The notes beneath the pieces were generated by a model. That model saw nothing but the letters and a program-made list of their open reading frames with translations, did no database searches and had not been told where the DNA came from. From Psychrobacillus sp042944905 (GTDB taxonomy: Bacteria > Bacillota > Bacilli > Bacillales_A > Planococcaceae), in assembly GCF_042944905.1 (NCBI RefSeq), contig NZ_CP168496.1, positions 1,240,001 through 1,304,000 on the forward strand: a stretch of 64,000 bases of DNA. The letters are read 5' to 3'. Of this stretch, positions 25,437 through 34,098 are shown piece by piece. The stretch's first letter is position 1. Each line of letters begins with the position of its first letter. The translations under genes and the position numbers were made by a program.

Positions 25437-26159
25437 ATGAAAAAAACCGTCTATATTCGGTTTACATTTATTTTGTTAATTGTTGGGTTTATGTTAGCTG
25501 TCCAATATAATACGGTACAAAGTCCGGAGACCCGAGACACAAGGGACGTATGGGCAATTCGTCAAGAGCTTGCGAAAGAAACAGAATTACATTCAGAATT
25601 ATTGTCCGAAGTGCGTGGACTAGACCAAACGCTTGGTAAATACGAAAATATGGTGAACGAAAGTCCAGCAATTGCTTTAAATGATACCGTGCTGCTTTTA
25701 AAAAAAGAAATTGGCCTAGAAGCTTTTAACGGACCAGGTCTCACGATAAAAGTAGAACCATCTTTAGAAAGTATTGCGGTGGGACAACCAATCGAAGGAA
25801 TATCTCCAGATTTACTTGTCCGTTTAATAAATGAAATAAATCGATTTAAAGCTAAAGCAATTGAAGTGGATGGGAAAAGGATGATTTATTCTTCAGCGGT
25901 AAGAGATGTTAATGGCAAAACAACGGTTAATAATCTTGCCATTAAAAAGGCACCATTTTTAATCAGAATAGGAACTTCTACGTTTGAAGATGCAAAAAAA
26001 ATGTATAATCAATTAGAGGCTTCTGCTATTGGGGATGACTTTTATATTGATAATTTAAAGTTAGAAATTGGACAACCTGGAAATAATCTAAAAATAGCCG
26101 CATATGATCAGACGATTAGTAAACAATTTCTATTAGAAATTCCAGGAGGAGAAAAATGA
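25437..26159 (+). CDS. ylxX: DUF881 family protein YlxX
   Basis: Second DUF881 protein of the pair, 240 residues: membrane segment (about 5-22), coiled coil (about 38-85), DUF881 domain from 'NGPGLTIKVEPSLES' onward. The order divIB-ylxW-ylxX-sbp is that of B. subtilis. ATG at 25437 has GGAGG 7 nt upstream. The two paralogues probably arose by duplication. Confidence 0.85.
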   Translation: MKKTVYIRFTFILLIVGFMLAVQYNTVQSPETRDTRDVWAIRQELAKETELHSELLSEVRGLDQTLGKYENMVNESPAIALNDTVLLLKKEIGLEAFNGPGLTIKVEPSLESIAVGQPIEGISPDLLVRLINEINRFKAKAIEVDGKRMIYSSAVRDVNGKTTVNNLAIKKAPFLIRIGTSTFEDAKKMYNQLEASAIGDDFYIDNLKLEIGQPGNNLKIAAYDQTISKQFLLEIPGGEK

Positions 26160-26160
26160 T

Positions 26161-26511
26161 ATGTGGTTACCGTTATTAGGTCTAATACTTGGGATTTTCT
26201 TGGGTCTCCTAACTGATATTCAAATTCCGGAATTATATGAAAGTTATTTATCTATCGCTGTATTGGCTGCTTTAGATACTTTATTTGGCGGCATAAGGGC
26301 ACATTTGCAACATGTTTATAATGATAAAGTATTTGTCTCCGGATTTTTCTTTAATATAGCATTAGCAGCTGCCTTAGCATTTTTAGGAGTCCATCTAGGG
26401 GTCGATTTATACTTAGCCGCAATTTTTGCTTTTGGTGTTCGTTTATTTCAAAATATAGCGGTAATACGTCGATTATTATTAACTAAATGGTCCGAAAGAA
26501 AAAGTGATTAG
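26161..26511 (+). CDS. sbp: Small basic membrane protein Sbp (DUF1290)
   Basis: A 116-residue protein with about four membrane segments and a conserved 'LYESYLSIAVLAALDTLFGGIRAHL' core, typical of DUF1290/Sbp. It lies between ylxX and ftsA in Bacilli. Function unknown. ATG at 26161 is 1 nt after the ylxX stop, with AGGAGG upstream. Confidence 0.9.
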   Translation: MWLPLLGLILGIFLGLLTDIQIPELYESYLSIAVLAALDTLFGGIRAHLQHVYNDKVFVSGFFFNIALAAALAFLGVHLGVDLYLAAIFAFGVRLFQNIAVIRRLLLTKWSERKSD

Positions 26512-26623
26512 AGAATATTGATTAGAACAAATGAAAAATTAACTATTTGTTTAGAAAATTTTAGACTTTATACGTTTTTTACAATAGAATAATAAATAAA
26601 GAGTTATTAGGAGGTGCCACGAG

Positions 26624-27916
26624 TTGAATCAGTCAGAATTGTACGTATCATTAGATATTGGGTCATCTTCAATAAAAGTATTAATCGGAGAAATGAGTGA
26701 AGACTCGCTGCATGTAATTGGGGTAGGAAATGTTAAATCAAATGGTATCCGGAAAGGATCTATTGTTGATATAGACGCAACTGTGCAGTCGATTAAGAAG
26801 GCTGTTAGTGAAGCCGAACGAATGATTGGAATGTCTATTCAAGAAATTGTACTTGGTATTCCTGCGAACTTAGCAAACATACAGAACGTCAAAGGTGTAG
26901 TAGCTGTAAATCGGGAGGATCGTGAAATTACAGATACAGATTTAGATAGAGTAATAGAATCTGCACAAGTAATGTCTATTCCTCCTGAACGAGAGCTTAT
27001 TAATATTGCTCCTAAGCAATTTATCGTTGATCATTTAGATGAAATAAAAGATCCTCGAGGAATGATTGGAACACGTCTAGAAATGGATGGAATTATGATG
27101 ACTACATCGAAAACAATTTTACATAACGTGTTAAGATGTGTAGAACGTGCAGGACTTCAAATAAGAGAAATCTATTTACAACCATTAGCAGGTGGTTATT
27201 TTGCGCTAACAGAAGATGAAAAAAACCATGGTACTGCTTATATTGACATTGGTGGAGGATCCACAACAATTGCCGTGTTCAGTGAAGGGCATTTAATCAA
27301 AACTGCTGTTATCCCAGTAGGCGGAGATCATATAACAAAAGACTTGTCGATTGTATTGAAAACTCCCACGGAACAAGCCGAAATGATCAAACTTCAATAT
27401 GGACATGCCTTCTATGATGATGCTTCGGATGATGAACTTTTCGAGGTACCTGTTATTGGTGCAGATATGAAAGAACAATATTCTCAGCGTTATATTGCCG
27501 AAATTATTGGTGTTCGATTAGAAGAATTATTTGAACTAGTATTAGAGGAATTTTATCGAATGGGTCTTCAAGACTTACCGGGCGGTGTTGTAGTAACTGG
27601 TGGAGTTGCCAAATTAGAAGGTATTGGTCAGCTTGCAAGACATATTCTTCAAACGAGAGTGCGTTTATATACACCTGATTATATTGGCGTGCGTGAACCA
27701 CAATATACAACGGCTGTTGGTCTTATAAGATATGCCTATAAAGAAGATGTTTTCTATGGTAAAATTGGTAATAGTCATGCATTATCGCAAATGACACAAA
27801 GTGAGGCTGTTTCTAGTCCTAAGAAACAAAAACAAACAACACAAACTTCGATAAACGAAAACAAAGAAAGTGCAATGACAAAAGCTAAGAAGTTTTTCGA
27901 CAAATTTTTTGAATAA
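26624..27916 (+). CDS. ftsA: Cell division protein FtsA
   Basis: A 430-residue actin-fold ATPase that tethers FtsZ to the membrane. It shows 'SLDIGSSSIKVLIG' (phosphate 1), the SHS2/1C domain, 'AYIDIGGGSTTIAVF' (phosphate 2) and 'VVVTGGVAKLEGI' (adenosine). The C-terminal amphipathic helix 'TKAKKFFDKFFE' is the membrane-targeting sequence. The start is TTG at 26624 with AGGAGGTG. The 112-nt gap before it probably holds promoters, but I found no convincing consensus. Confidence 0.96.
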   Translation: MNQSELYVSLDIGSSSIKVLIGEMSEDSLHVIGVGNVKSNGIRKGSIVDIDATVQSIKKAVSEAERMIGMSIQEIVLGIPANLANIQNVKGVVAVNREDREITDTDLDRVIESAQVMSIPPERELINIAPKQFIVDHLDEIKDPRGMIGTRLEMDGIMMTTSKTILHNVLRCVERAGLQIREIYLQPLAGGYFALTEDEKNHGTAYIDIGGGSTTIAVFSEGHLIKTAVIPVGGDHITKDLSIVLKTPTEQAEMIKLQYGHAFYDDASDDELFEVPVIGADMKEQYSQRYIAEIIGVRLEELFELVLEEFYRMGLQDLPGGVVVTGGVAKLEGIGQLARHILQTRVRLYTPDYIGVREPQYTTAVGLIRYAYKEDVFYGKIGNSHALSQMTQSEAVSSPKKQKQTTQTSINENKESAMTKAKKFFDKFFE

Positions 27917-27958
27917 CAAAACCTTTAACATAGTTGAAAGAATATAGGAGGCAATAGC

Positions 27959-29113
27959 ATGCTGGAATTTGAAACGAACGAAGACCAATTAGCTATCATC
28001 AAAGTTATTGGAGTTGGTGGCGGTGGAAATAACGCAGTAAATCGTATGATTGAACATGGAGTACAAGGCGTGGATTTTATTGCCGTTAACACAGATGCCC
28101 AAGCCCTTAATATGTCCAGAGCAGAAGTGAAGCTTCAAATTGGAGGCAAATTAACTCGTGGACTTGGAGCAGGTGCAAATCCAGAGGTTGGTAAAAAAGC
28201 CGCAGAAGAAAGTAAGGAACAAATCGAAGAAGCTTTAAGAGGCGCTGATATGGTCTTCGTGACTGCTGGTATGGGCGGAGGAACAGGAACAGGAGCAGCA
28301 CCCGTTATTGCACAAATCGCGCGTGATATCGGTGCTCTAACAGTTGGGGTTGTTACTCGACCTTTTACATTCGAGGGGCGCAAACGTTCCACTCAAGCAA
28401 TCGGTGGTATTGGTATGATGAAGGAAGCCGTAGATACACTGATCGTTATTCCAAATGATAGACTTCTTGAAATAGTAGACAAAAATACACCAATGCTTGA
28501 AGCTTTTAGAGAAGCAGATAATGTATTACGTCAAGGGGTTCAAGGTATTTCAGATCTTATAGCGGTACCTGGACTTATTAACTTAGACTTTGCAGACGTA
28601 AAAACAATTATGTCCAACAAAGGTGCTGCACTGATGGGAATCGGAATCTCTGGTGGAGATAATCGCGCTGCGGAGGCCGCTAAAAAAGCAATTTCCAGTC
28701 CACTCTTGGAAACTTCGATTGACGGTGCTACAGGTGTGCTCATGAATATTACAGGAGGATCAAATTTAAGTTTATTTGAGGTACAAGAGGCTGCTGATAT
28801 TGTTGCATCTGCCTCTGATGAAGAAGTCAACATGATTTTCGGTTCCGTAATTAACGATAATTTAAAAGATGAGATTATTGTTACTGTAATTGCAACTGGT
28901 TTTAATGAAGAAGTAATTACGCAAAATAAACCAAGAGGTACTGGTTTTGGAACAGCTAGAACGCAACAAGCAGCTACTACTGCTCCTATACGTGAACAGC
29001 GAAAAGAAGAACAAACGTTGCAACAAGAGAGACAACCTGCATTTACACAGCATCAACAAGAAGATGCTCTAGATATTCCAACTTTCTTAAGAAATCGTCA
29101 AAGAAGAAACTAA
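27959..29113 (+). CDS. ftsZ: Cell division protein FtsZ
   Basis: Tubulin-like GTPase forming the division ring; 384 residues. The GTP-binding signature 'GGGTGTGAAP' is near residue 104-113, the N-terminal 'IGVGGGGNNAVNRM' and T7-loop 'NLDFADVKTIM' are present. A Q-rich linker (about 320-365) leads to the conserved C-terminal peptide 'LDIPTFLRNRQRRN' that binds FtsA, SepF and ZapA-type partners; FtsA and SepF are both encoded in this window. Strong terminator follows. Confidence 0.98.
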   Translation: MLEFETNEDQLAIIKVIGVGGGGNNAVNRMIEHGVQGVDFIAVNTDAQALNMSRAEVKLQIGGKLTRGLGAGANPEVGKKAAEESKEQIEEALRGADMVFVTAGMGGGTGTGAAPVIAQIARDIGALTVGVVTRPFTFEGRKRSTQAIGGIGMMKEAVDTLIVIPNDRLLEIVDKNTPMLEAFREADNVLRQGVQGISDLIAVPGLINLDFADVKTIMSNKGAALMGIGISGGDNRAAEAAKKAISSPLLETSIDGATGVLMNITGGSNLSLFEVQEAADIVASASDEEVNMIFGSVINDNLKDEIIVTVIATGFNEEVITQNKPRGTGFGTARTQQAATTAPIREQRKEEQTLQQERQPAFTQHQQEDALDIPTFLRNRQRRN

Positions 29114-29126
29114 ATTAGTTTTGATA

Positions 29127-29158
29127 AAGCAATCACCTATTAGGTGATTGCTTTTTTT
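29127..29158 (+). terminator. Terminator after ftsZ (end of dcw cluster)
   Basis: 13-bp perfect stem AAGCAATCACCTA/TAGGTGATTGCTT with a minimal loop, followed by T7. Confidence 0.93.
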
Positions 29159-29159
29159 A

Positions 29160-29504
29160 AATGAATTTTTATCATAAAAGATTTGCTCCCGCGCAATCTC
29201 ATCGGAAAAATTAATTGCGCTACGCACTGTCCAGGGTCTTTATTTGCTTGCTCCCCTAAGAGTCGTCTCCTTCCGCTGCAATCAACCGTCCTAATCAAGT
29301 ATACTATTTGAACGTCTTTTATTGAGGGTAGCTAATTTATAGTTTCATTCCACAAGCTACTTTTTCAGTGCCTTACAATTAGTCTCGAGTGAATAAAATT
29401 GGTCTCGCCTTAGGGTAAAATGGTCTCGTAGTGCCATAAAATGTTAATAAATGGACCTGGTTATGCAGTTCTTGAATTTTAAAAAGCTTTTTGTAATTAG
29501 TTAG
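29160..29504. other. Gene-free stretch after ftsZ
   Basis: No supportable gene. A hairpin GTAGCT...AGCTAC (29327-29359) is followed by TTTTT. A degenerate tandem repeat follows at 29378-29440. The first 150 bases show no structure that I can interpret. Confidence 0.5.
29378..29440 (+). repeat. Degenerate tandem repeat, three units with GTCTCG core
   Basis: Three units of 20-22 nt, each opening ATT(A/G)GTCTCG or ATGGTCTCG, at 29378, 29398 and 29420, each followed by a variable tail ending TAAA. Confidence 0.65.
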
Positions 29505-29815
29505 TCTTGGCATTAAAAAGAAATAGATATCATCCATTGATAAAGAAGCGTTGAGCGGACGAAATTGCATCTTCGTCCGCTTTTAAAAGAATAGGAAAGC
29601 ATCTAATCCCTCATTAACCAAACCTAAAGCACCTTGTGTCTACAAATTTCAAGCGGGTGACGGACAAACATCCGCCACAAGATTGCCGAAAAAATGGATC
29701 GTGAAGTGACGCAGTCAAATCACGATCTATAACCTTAACGGTAATAGTGAAGCCAATGTTTCGTCCAAAGCACTCTGGAAACGGTGAAAACAAGGTGCCC
29801 TAAAAGGGATATAGA
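29505..29815 (+). repeat. Copy 1 of the large structured repeat
   Basis: Hairpin GCGGACGAA/TTCGTCCGC at 29555-29580 followed by TTTT. Then nested stems: GGACAAACAT (29662-29671) with ATGTTTcGTCC (29756-29766); CAC..ATTGCCG (29676-29688) with CGGTAATaGTG (29739-29749); and an 11-bp hairpin ATGGATCGTGA/TCACGATCTAT (29694-29730) with inner TGAC/GTCA and GCA loop. About 80% identical by eye to copy 3. Confidence 0.85.
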
Positions 29816-29821
29816 CTTGCA

Positions 29822-29923
29822 AGGTGCTTATGGACTTACTTTAGGTGCTGATAGACCCAGTCTAGGTGCTTATAACGAATGTTTAGGAGCACATAGATTT
29901 GTTAGGTGCTTATAAGTAATGCC
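29822..29923 (+). repeat. 21-nt tandem repeat array
   Basis: Units begin at 29822, 29843, 29864, 29885 and 29904 (period 21, 21, 21, 19). Consensus opening is AGGTGCTTATAg; the fourth unit reads AGGAGCACATAG. It sits exactly between copies 1 and 2 of the large repeat, and its last unit runs into copy 2. Confidence 0.8.
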
Positions 29924-30335
29924 TTTCATCTCGCTATTGCTTGATCTTTATTGATTATTCCTTTTACCTTCCAAAGTATACATATATCAGTAAGTTTATG
30001 ATTAGAGTTGGTGGAACTTGAGAAAAGAAGGCAGCATCCATTGATAAAGAAGTGCTGAGCGGACGAAATTGTATCTTCGACTCCTTTTAAATGAGCAGGA
30101 CGGAATCTTATCTCTCATTATCCAGACCAAATCCATCATATCTTTACATATTCCAAGAAGGCGACGGACAAACATCTGCCACAAGATTACCGAAAAAAGA
30201 GGATTTGGAAATGATGCAGTCACTTCCAGATCCTCCATAAAAGTCGTCGGTAATAGTGTAGCCGATGTTTCATCCAAAGCACTCTGGAAGCGTTAAAGAC
30301 AAGATGCACTTAAATGGCGCTTGCGGTTTTCTTAA
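29904..30335 (+). repeat. Copy 2 of the large structured repeat
   Basis: Full-length copy of about 420 nt. Stems equivalent to copy 1: GGACAAACATC (30166-30176) with GATGTTTcatCC (30264-30275); CAC..ATTACCG (30180-30192) with CGGTAATaGTG (30248-30258); hairpin GAGGATTTGGAA (30199-30210) with TTCCAGATCCTC (30224-30235), inner TGAT/GTCA and GCA loop. The hairpin arms differ from copy 1 at most positions yet still pair. The first hairpin (GCGGACGAA) is degenerate here. Confidence 0.85.
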
Positions 30336-30509
30336 TAGAGTAAAATGCTTTTCTAATTACTTACTCAGAGTGCAATCGGAGGATTTACAAACCTAATCGG
30401 ATGACTATGCTTAAAGGGTTATTCTTCATTAGATATTTACCATACAGTCCAAAACTAGCAAAATTCATGCAATTTATGTCGTAAAAAAAGAATCAATTAC
30501 TCTGTTCAT

Positions 30510-30537
30510 TTGACAATTTTCTTACAAAAATCATGTT
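30510..30537 (+). promoter_or_regulatory. Putative sporulation promoter with Spo0A-like box before spoIIGA
   Basis: TTGACA at 30510-30515 is embedded in ATTTGACAATT, which resembles a reverse 0A box (TTYGACAAA). CATGTT at 30532-30537 is a weak -10 with 16-nt spacing. spoIIG of B. subtilis is Spo0A-activated; the assignment here is tentative. Confidence 0.4.
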
Positions 30538-30563
30538 ACCCTTTAGTCAAAAGGAGGGAAGCT

Positions 30564-31406
30564 ATGTATGCAGAAGTAATGATTGCAACCAATACTTTTT
30601 TTAATTACACCGTATTAGCATTTGCAAACAAAATTGGCTGGATTGAAAACAAAAAAAGATACTTGTTTCTTGCCGCGCTTATTGCAGGAATTTTAACCGT
30701 TACAGTCTCTAACTATTTTATTACTGTTTTTCTATCTTTCTTTTTAATGATTGCTATAGCATTTTGGCGTAAACCGAAGCAAATAGTCAAAGCAATAGGG
30801 CTTACGCTACTTGCAAGTCTTTTTGCTGGCGGCTTACTAACAGCAATCGCTTCTTTTTACCGCAATACCAACTATCTATTTATGATGGTCAATTTTGCTT
30901 TAATTGTTATTGGTGGTTTGTATTTATTAACGAAACATGTCCTGCATATTCACATCGCTCAATCAGAAAGAGAGTTATTATACTCCTCTTGTGTCAAATT
31001 GTTTGGTGAGGCTAAGGAACTTACTCTTTTTATTGACTCTGGTAATGTTTGCAAGGAACCACTTTCGAATGAGCCCGTTCATTTTGTTGCAGCTGAAGTA
31101 TTAAAAGAAGTACTTCCCGAATCATTGTTTCGAGCGGTTAGCAATTGGGAATTCGATCGTAAGGTTGGGCTAGATAATCTACCAAAAGAGTATTTAACCA
31201 AATTAAGATTAATACCTATAGCAACGATACAACAAGAAAAAACTTGGGTTATTGGAATAAAATACGATAATTGGAAAGTAAATGATCAGGAATTACCAAA
31301 AGGATATATTGTCATGACAAAGCTACATGATAAATTTCCACATGGAGCTGAAGGGATATTACATAGCTCTTCCTATTTCCATCTAAAGAAAAGGAGTGTC
31401 GAATAA
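30564..31406 (+). CDS. spoIIGA: Sporulation sigma-E processing peptidase SpoIIGA
   Basis: A 280-residue membrane-bound aspartic protease that removes the pro-sequence of sigma-E. Five membrane segments fill the first 130 residues; the protease domain carries the active-site motif LFIDSGN with Asp158. ATG at 30564 has AAAGGAGGGAA upstream; an earlier TTG at 30510 is part of the promoter region. It overlaps sigE by 1 nt (TAATG), coupling protease and substrate. Confidence 0.95.
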   Translation: MYAEVMIATNTFFNYTVLAFANKIGWIENKKRYLFLAALIAGILTVTVSNYFITVFLSFFLMIAIAFWRKPKQIVKAIGLTLLASLFAGGLLTAIASFYRNTNYLFMMVNFALIVIGGLYLLTKHVLHIHIAQSERELLYSSCVKLFGEAKELTLFIDSGNVCKEPLSNEPVHFVAAEVLKEVLPESLFRAVSNWEFDRKVGLDNLPKEYLTKLRLIPIATIQQEKTWVIGIKYDNWKVNDQELPKGYIVMTKLHDKFPHGAEGILHSSSYFHLKKRSVE

Positions 31407-32113
31407 TGCTATTAAAGTTTTTTCGTCGGATCTATTTTTGGTTACTTTCTTTCAGAAGAAGTGGAGTACATTATATTGGTGGAAATGAATCACTGCCTAA
31501 ACCATTGTCAAGAGAAGAAGAGAGAGAAATGCTTCTTGCATTTATGGACGGAAATGAATTTGCGAGGGATGTATTGATAGAGCGTAACTTACGTCTTGTT
31601 GTTTATATTGCAAGGAGATTTGACCAAACGAACACGAATATTGAAGATTTGATCAGTATTGGATCGATCGGACTTATAAAAGCTGTAGAGACGTTTAATT
31701 TGGACAAAGGAATAAAACTTGCAACATATGCTTCAAGATGTATAGAAAATGAAATATTAATGCATTTACGTAAAACGAATCGAATGAAATCAGAAGTTTC
31801 TTTTGATGAACCATTAAACTCTGATTCAGATGGAAATGAGCTGCTTTTATCTGATATTTTAGGAACAAGTGAAGATTTAATAATTGAAGATGTAGAAAAA
31901 AAAATGGAGCGACAGCATGTATTTGAAGCGATAAATCTACTTGGAAATCGAGAAAAGTATATCATGCAATGTCGTTTTGGATTGAATGGAAAAGAAGAGA
32001 TGACCCAAAAAGAAGTAGCGGACCATTTAGGAATTTCCCAGTCTTATATTTCCCGCCTAGAGAAAAAAATAATTTTAGATTTAAAAGAGCTGTTAAATGA
32101 ACCAATTGCCTAA
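31406..32113 (+). CDS. sigE: RNA polymerase sigma-E factor (mother-cell, early)
   Basis: A 235-residue sigma-70 family factor with an N-terminal pro-sequence. The first ~22 residues are hydrophobic/basic and lead to 'VHYIGGNESLP', matching the pro-sigma-E cleavage region of B. subtilis. Region 2 ('NLRLVVYIARRFDQTNTNIEDLISIGSIGLIKAVETF') and region 4 HTH ('TQKEVADHLGISQSYISRLEKKI') are complete. Activated by SpoIIGA, encoded just upstream. Confidence 0.96.
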   Translation: MLLKFFRRIYFWLLSFRRSGVHYIGGNESLPKPLSREEEREMLLAFMDGNEFARDVLIERNLRLVVYIARRFDQTNTNIEDLISIGSIGLIKAVETFNLDKGIKLATYASRCIENEILMHLRKTNRMKSEVSFDEPLNSDSDGNELLLSDILGTSEDLIIEDVEKKMERQHVFEAINLLGNREKYIMQCRFGLNGKEEMTQKEVADHLGISQSYISRLEKKIILDLKELLNEPIA

Positions 32114-32139
32114 TGGGTGAAATTGGAATGCCTTTCTTC

Positions 32140-32169
32140 CGAATAAAGTTTAACCTACCGGACAAACTG
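32140..32169 (+). promoter_or_regulatory. Possible sigma-F/G promoter before sigG
   Basis: CGAATA (32140-32145), a 17-nt spacer, then CAAACTG (32163-32169), resembling the forespore consensus TGMATA / CATNMTA. Only a partial match, but position fits, 35 nt before the sigG start. Confidence 0.35.
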
Positions 32170-32203
32170 ATTAAGAACTATTAAAAAGTCCGGAGGAAGA
32201 TCT

Positions 32204-32989
32204 ATGACGAGAACAAAAGTTGAATTATGCGGCATTGATACATCTAAGCTTCCTTTACTTTCCCATGAACAAATGAAGGCGCTGTTTATCCGTTTACAAG
32301 CAGGAGAAGATTTGGTAAAAGATGAACTGGTCATGTGTAATCTACGTTTAGTACTAAGTCTTGTTCAACGTTTTGCATATCGCGGTGAACAAGCAGATGA
32401 CTTATTTCAAGTCGGGTGTATAGGACTTATCAAGTCAATTGAAAACTTCGATTTAAAGCATAATGTACGTTTTTCAACATATGCTGTACCCATGATCATT
32501 GGGGAAATAAAACGACATTTGCGAGACCATCATTCTGTAAGAGTTTCTAGATCTTTAAGAGATATAGCATATAAAGCAATGAAAGCAAAAGAACAATTTA
32601 TTAACGAAAACTTACATGAACCTACCTTAGATGATTTATCCAAAGTATTAGATATTCCTGTGGAAGATATATTATTATCCTTAGATGCTATCCAAGATCC
32701 AGTTTCACTTCAAGAGCCCATTTTTAGCGATGGGGGAGATGCTATTTATATGATGGATCAATTATGTGATAATGATGTATCCGAAGAACAATGGGTCACT
32801 TATTTTACTGTGAAAGAAACTTTTCAAAAATTAGATAACAGGCAAAAGAAAATATTAACAAAACGAATCTATTATGGTGCTACTCAAACCGAAATTGCAG
32901 TTGATCTTGGCTTATCTCAAGCACAAATATCAAGGCTAGAGAAAAGTGCTTTGTCTATTATTCAAGGACAGTTGAACCCAAAAGAATGA
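32204..32989 (+). CDS. sigG: RNA polymerase sigma-G factor (forespore, late)
   Basis: A 261-residue sigma factor for late forespore genes. The N-terminus 'TRTKVELCGIDTSKLPLL' is typical of SigG. Region 2 ('NLRLVLSLVQRFAYRGEQADDLFQVGCIGLIKSIENFD') and region 4 ('TQTEIAVDLGLSQAQISRLEKSAL') are intact. ATG at 32204 has CCGGAGGAAG upstream. The 90-nt gap after sigE allows separate forespore expression, as in B. subtilis. Confidence 0.96.
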   Translation: MTRTKVELCGIDTSKLPLLSHEQMKALFIRLQAGEDLVKDELVMCNLRLVLSLVQRFAYRGEQADDLFQVGCIGLIKSIENFDLKHNVRFSTYAVPMIIGEIKRHLRDHHSVRVSRSLRDIAYKAMKAKEQFINENLHEPTLDDLSKVLDIPVEDILLSLDAIQDPVSLQEPIFSDGGDAIYMMDQLCDNDVSEEQWVTYFTVKETFQKLDNRQKKILTKRIYYGATQTEIAVDLGLSQAQISRLEKSALSIIQGQLNPKE

Positions 32990-33017
32990 TAACTACAATT
33001 AGAGATAATATTATTTC

Positions 33018-33051
33018 CGCTTTTTCTTCCTAGAAAAAGCGTTTTTTTTTT
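33018..33051 (+). terminator. Terminator after sigG
   Basis: Stem CGCTTTTTC/GAAAAAGCG with loop TTCCTA, then ten T. Confidence 0.92.
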
Positions 33052-33089
33052 ATTTTTGGTTCATATAATAATAAAAAGGGGGAGCTGAG

Positions 33090-33335
33090 ATGAAATTTTC
33101 TGATGCACAGCAAAAAGAAGTAATTGAAGCAAGTAGTGGAAAATTGCTTGGATATATCGTTGATGCCGAAATAGATAAAGATACTGGTTTCATCCTATCG
33201 TTCATAGTAGAAGCACAAGGAACATATCCTAATTTTTTTAATAAAAAGAATGAAACGAAAAAAGTTGCCGTTCAAAATATATCTATAATTGGGAAAGATG
33301 TTATAATTGTTTCAAAAAATATGTTGTTAGATTGA
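33090..33335 (+). CDS. ylmC: YlmC/YmxH family PRC-barrel protein
   Basis: An 81-residue PRC-barrel protein beginning 'MKFSDAQQKEVIEASSGKLLGYI', as in sporulation-associated YlmC/YmxH proteins. In B. subtilis it follows sigG in the same position. Molecular role unknown. ATG at 33090 has GGGGGAGCTGAG upstream. The next B. subtilis gene, ylmD, is not present here. Confidence 0.9.
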   Translation: MKFSDAQQKEVIEASSGKLLGYIVDAEIDKDTGFILSFIVEAQGTYPNFFNKKNETKKVAVQNISIIGKDVIIVSKNMLLD

Positions 33336-33342
33336 TTCATCA

Positions 33343-33371
33343 TTGATAAAACCCCTTTTCATTGATACAAT
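33343..33371 (+). promoter_or_regulatory. Sigma-A promoter for ylmE-sepF-ylmG
   Basis: TTGATA, 17-nt spacer, TACAAT: five of six matches in each box, 35 nt before the ylmE start. Confidence 0.75.
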
Positions 33372-33405
33372 AAACAAAAACAAGTGATGAAAAGTTGGTT
33401 TTTAT

Positions 33406-34098
33406 ATGACAAACGTTCAACAAAATTTAGAATCGATAAAAGATAAAATGAATGCTGCTTGTATACGTGGCAAACGTAACTCTTCAAATGTTACAATTAT
33501 TGCCGTTACGAAGGAAGTTTCTGTAAAAAGAACGGAAGAGGTAGTTCAAGCTGGAGTGAGACATCTAGGTGAAAATCGACCTGAGGGTTTAAAAAAGAAA
33601 TTAGATGCCATTAATGATTCCATCAAATGGCATTACATAGGGACGCTACAAACGAGAAAAGTAAAATCAGTCATTAATAATGTAGATTTTTTGCACTCGT
33701 TAGATCGATTAAGTTTAGCGGAGGAAATAGAAAAAAGAGCTACTTCGGTAAAGGACTGCTTCGTACAAGTAAATGTAGCCGATGAGCAATCAAAACATGG
33801 ATTAGCGTTGGAAGATGCGGAAGCTTTTGTGAAAGAATTGGAAAGTTATTCTCGTATACGAGTGATTGGATTAATGACAATGGCTCCAAATACGGAAAAT
33901 GAGACTGTCATCCGTACTGTCTTTCGTAATTTAAAACAATTACAGGAAAAAATTTCGAAACAACAACTACCACATGCACCTTGTACGGAATTATCGATGG
34001 GGATGTCGGGTGACTATGAAATTGCAATAGAAGAAGGCGCAACCTTTGTACGAATAGGAACAGCTTTAGTCGGTAAAGAGAGGGAGGAAGTTAAATGA
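33406..34098 (+). CDS. ylmE: YggS/PLPBP family pyridoxal-phosphate homeostasis protein
   Basis: A 230-residue PLP-binding TIM-barrel protein of the YggS/PROSC family, involved in vitamin B6 and amino-acid homeostasis, with no known catalytic reaction. The PLP lysine is Lys36 in 'IIAVTKEVS'; 'HLGENRPEGL', 'WHYIGTLQTRK' and 'LSMGMSGDYEIAIEEGATFVRIGTALVG' are family blocks. It shares an ATGA overlap with sepF. Ribosome site before ATG 33406 is weak. Confidence 0.93.
   Translation: MTNVQQNLESIKDKMNAACIRGKRNSSNVTIIAVTKEVSVKRTEEVVQAGVRHLGENRPEGLKKKLDAINDSIKWHYIGTLQTRKVKSVINNVDFLHSLDRLSLAEEIEKRATSVKDCFVQVNVADEQSKHGLALEDAEAFVKELESYSRIRVIGLMTMAPNTENETVIRTVFRNLKQLQEKISKQQLPHAPCTELSMGMSGDYEIAIEEGATFVRIGTALVGKEREEVK

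Noticed and set aside
29160..30563. CRISPR-like array in the repeat-rich gap
   Set aside because: Tandem units are adjacent and degenerate with no unique spacers of constant length, and there are no cas genes.
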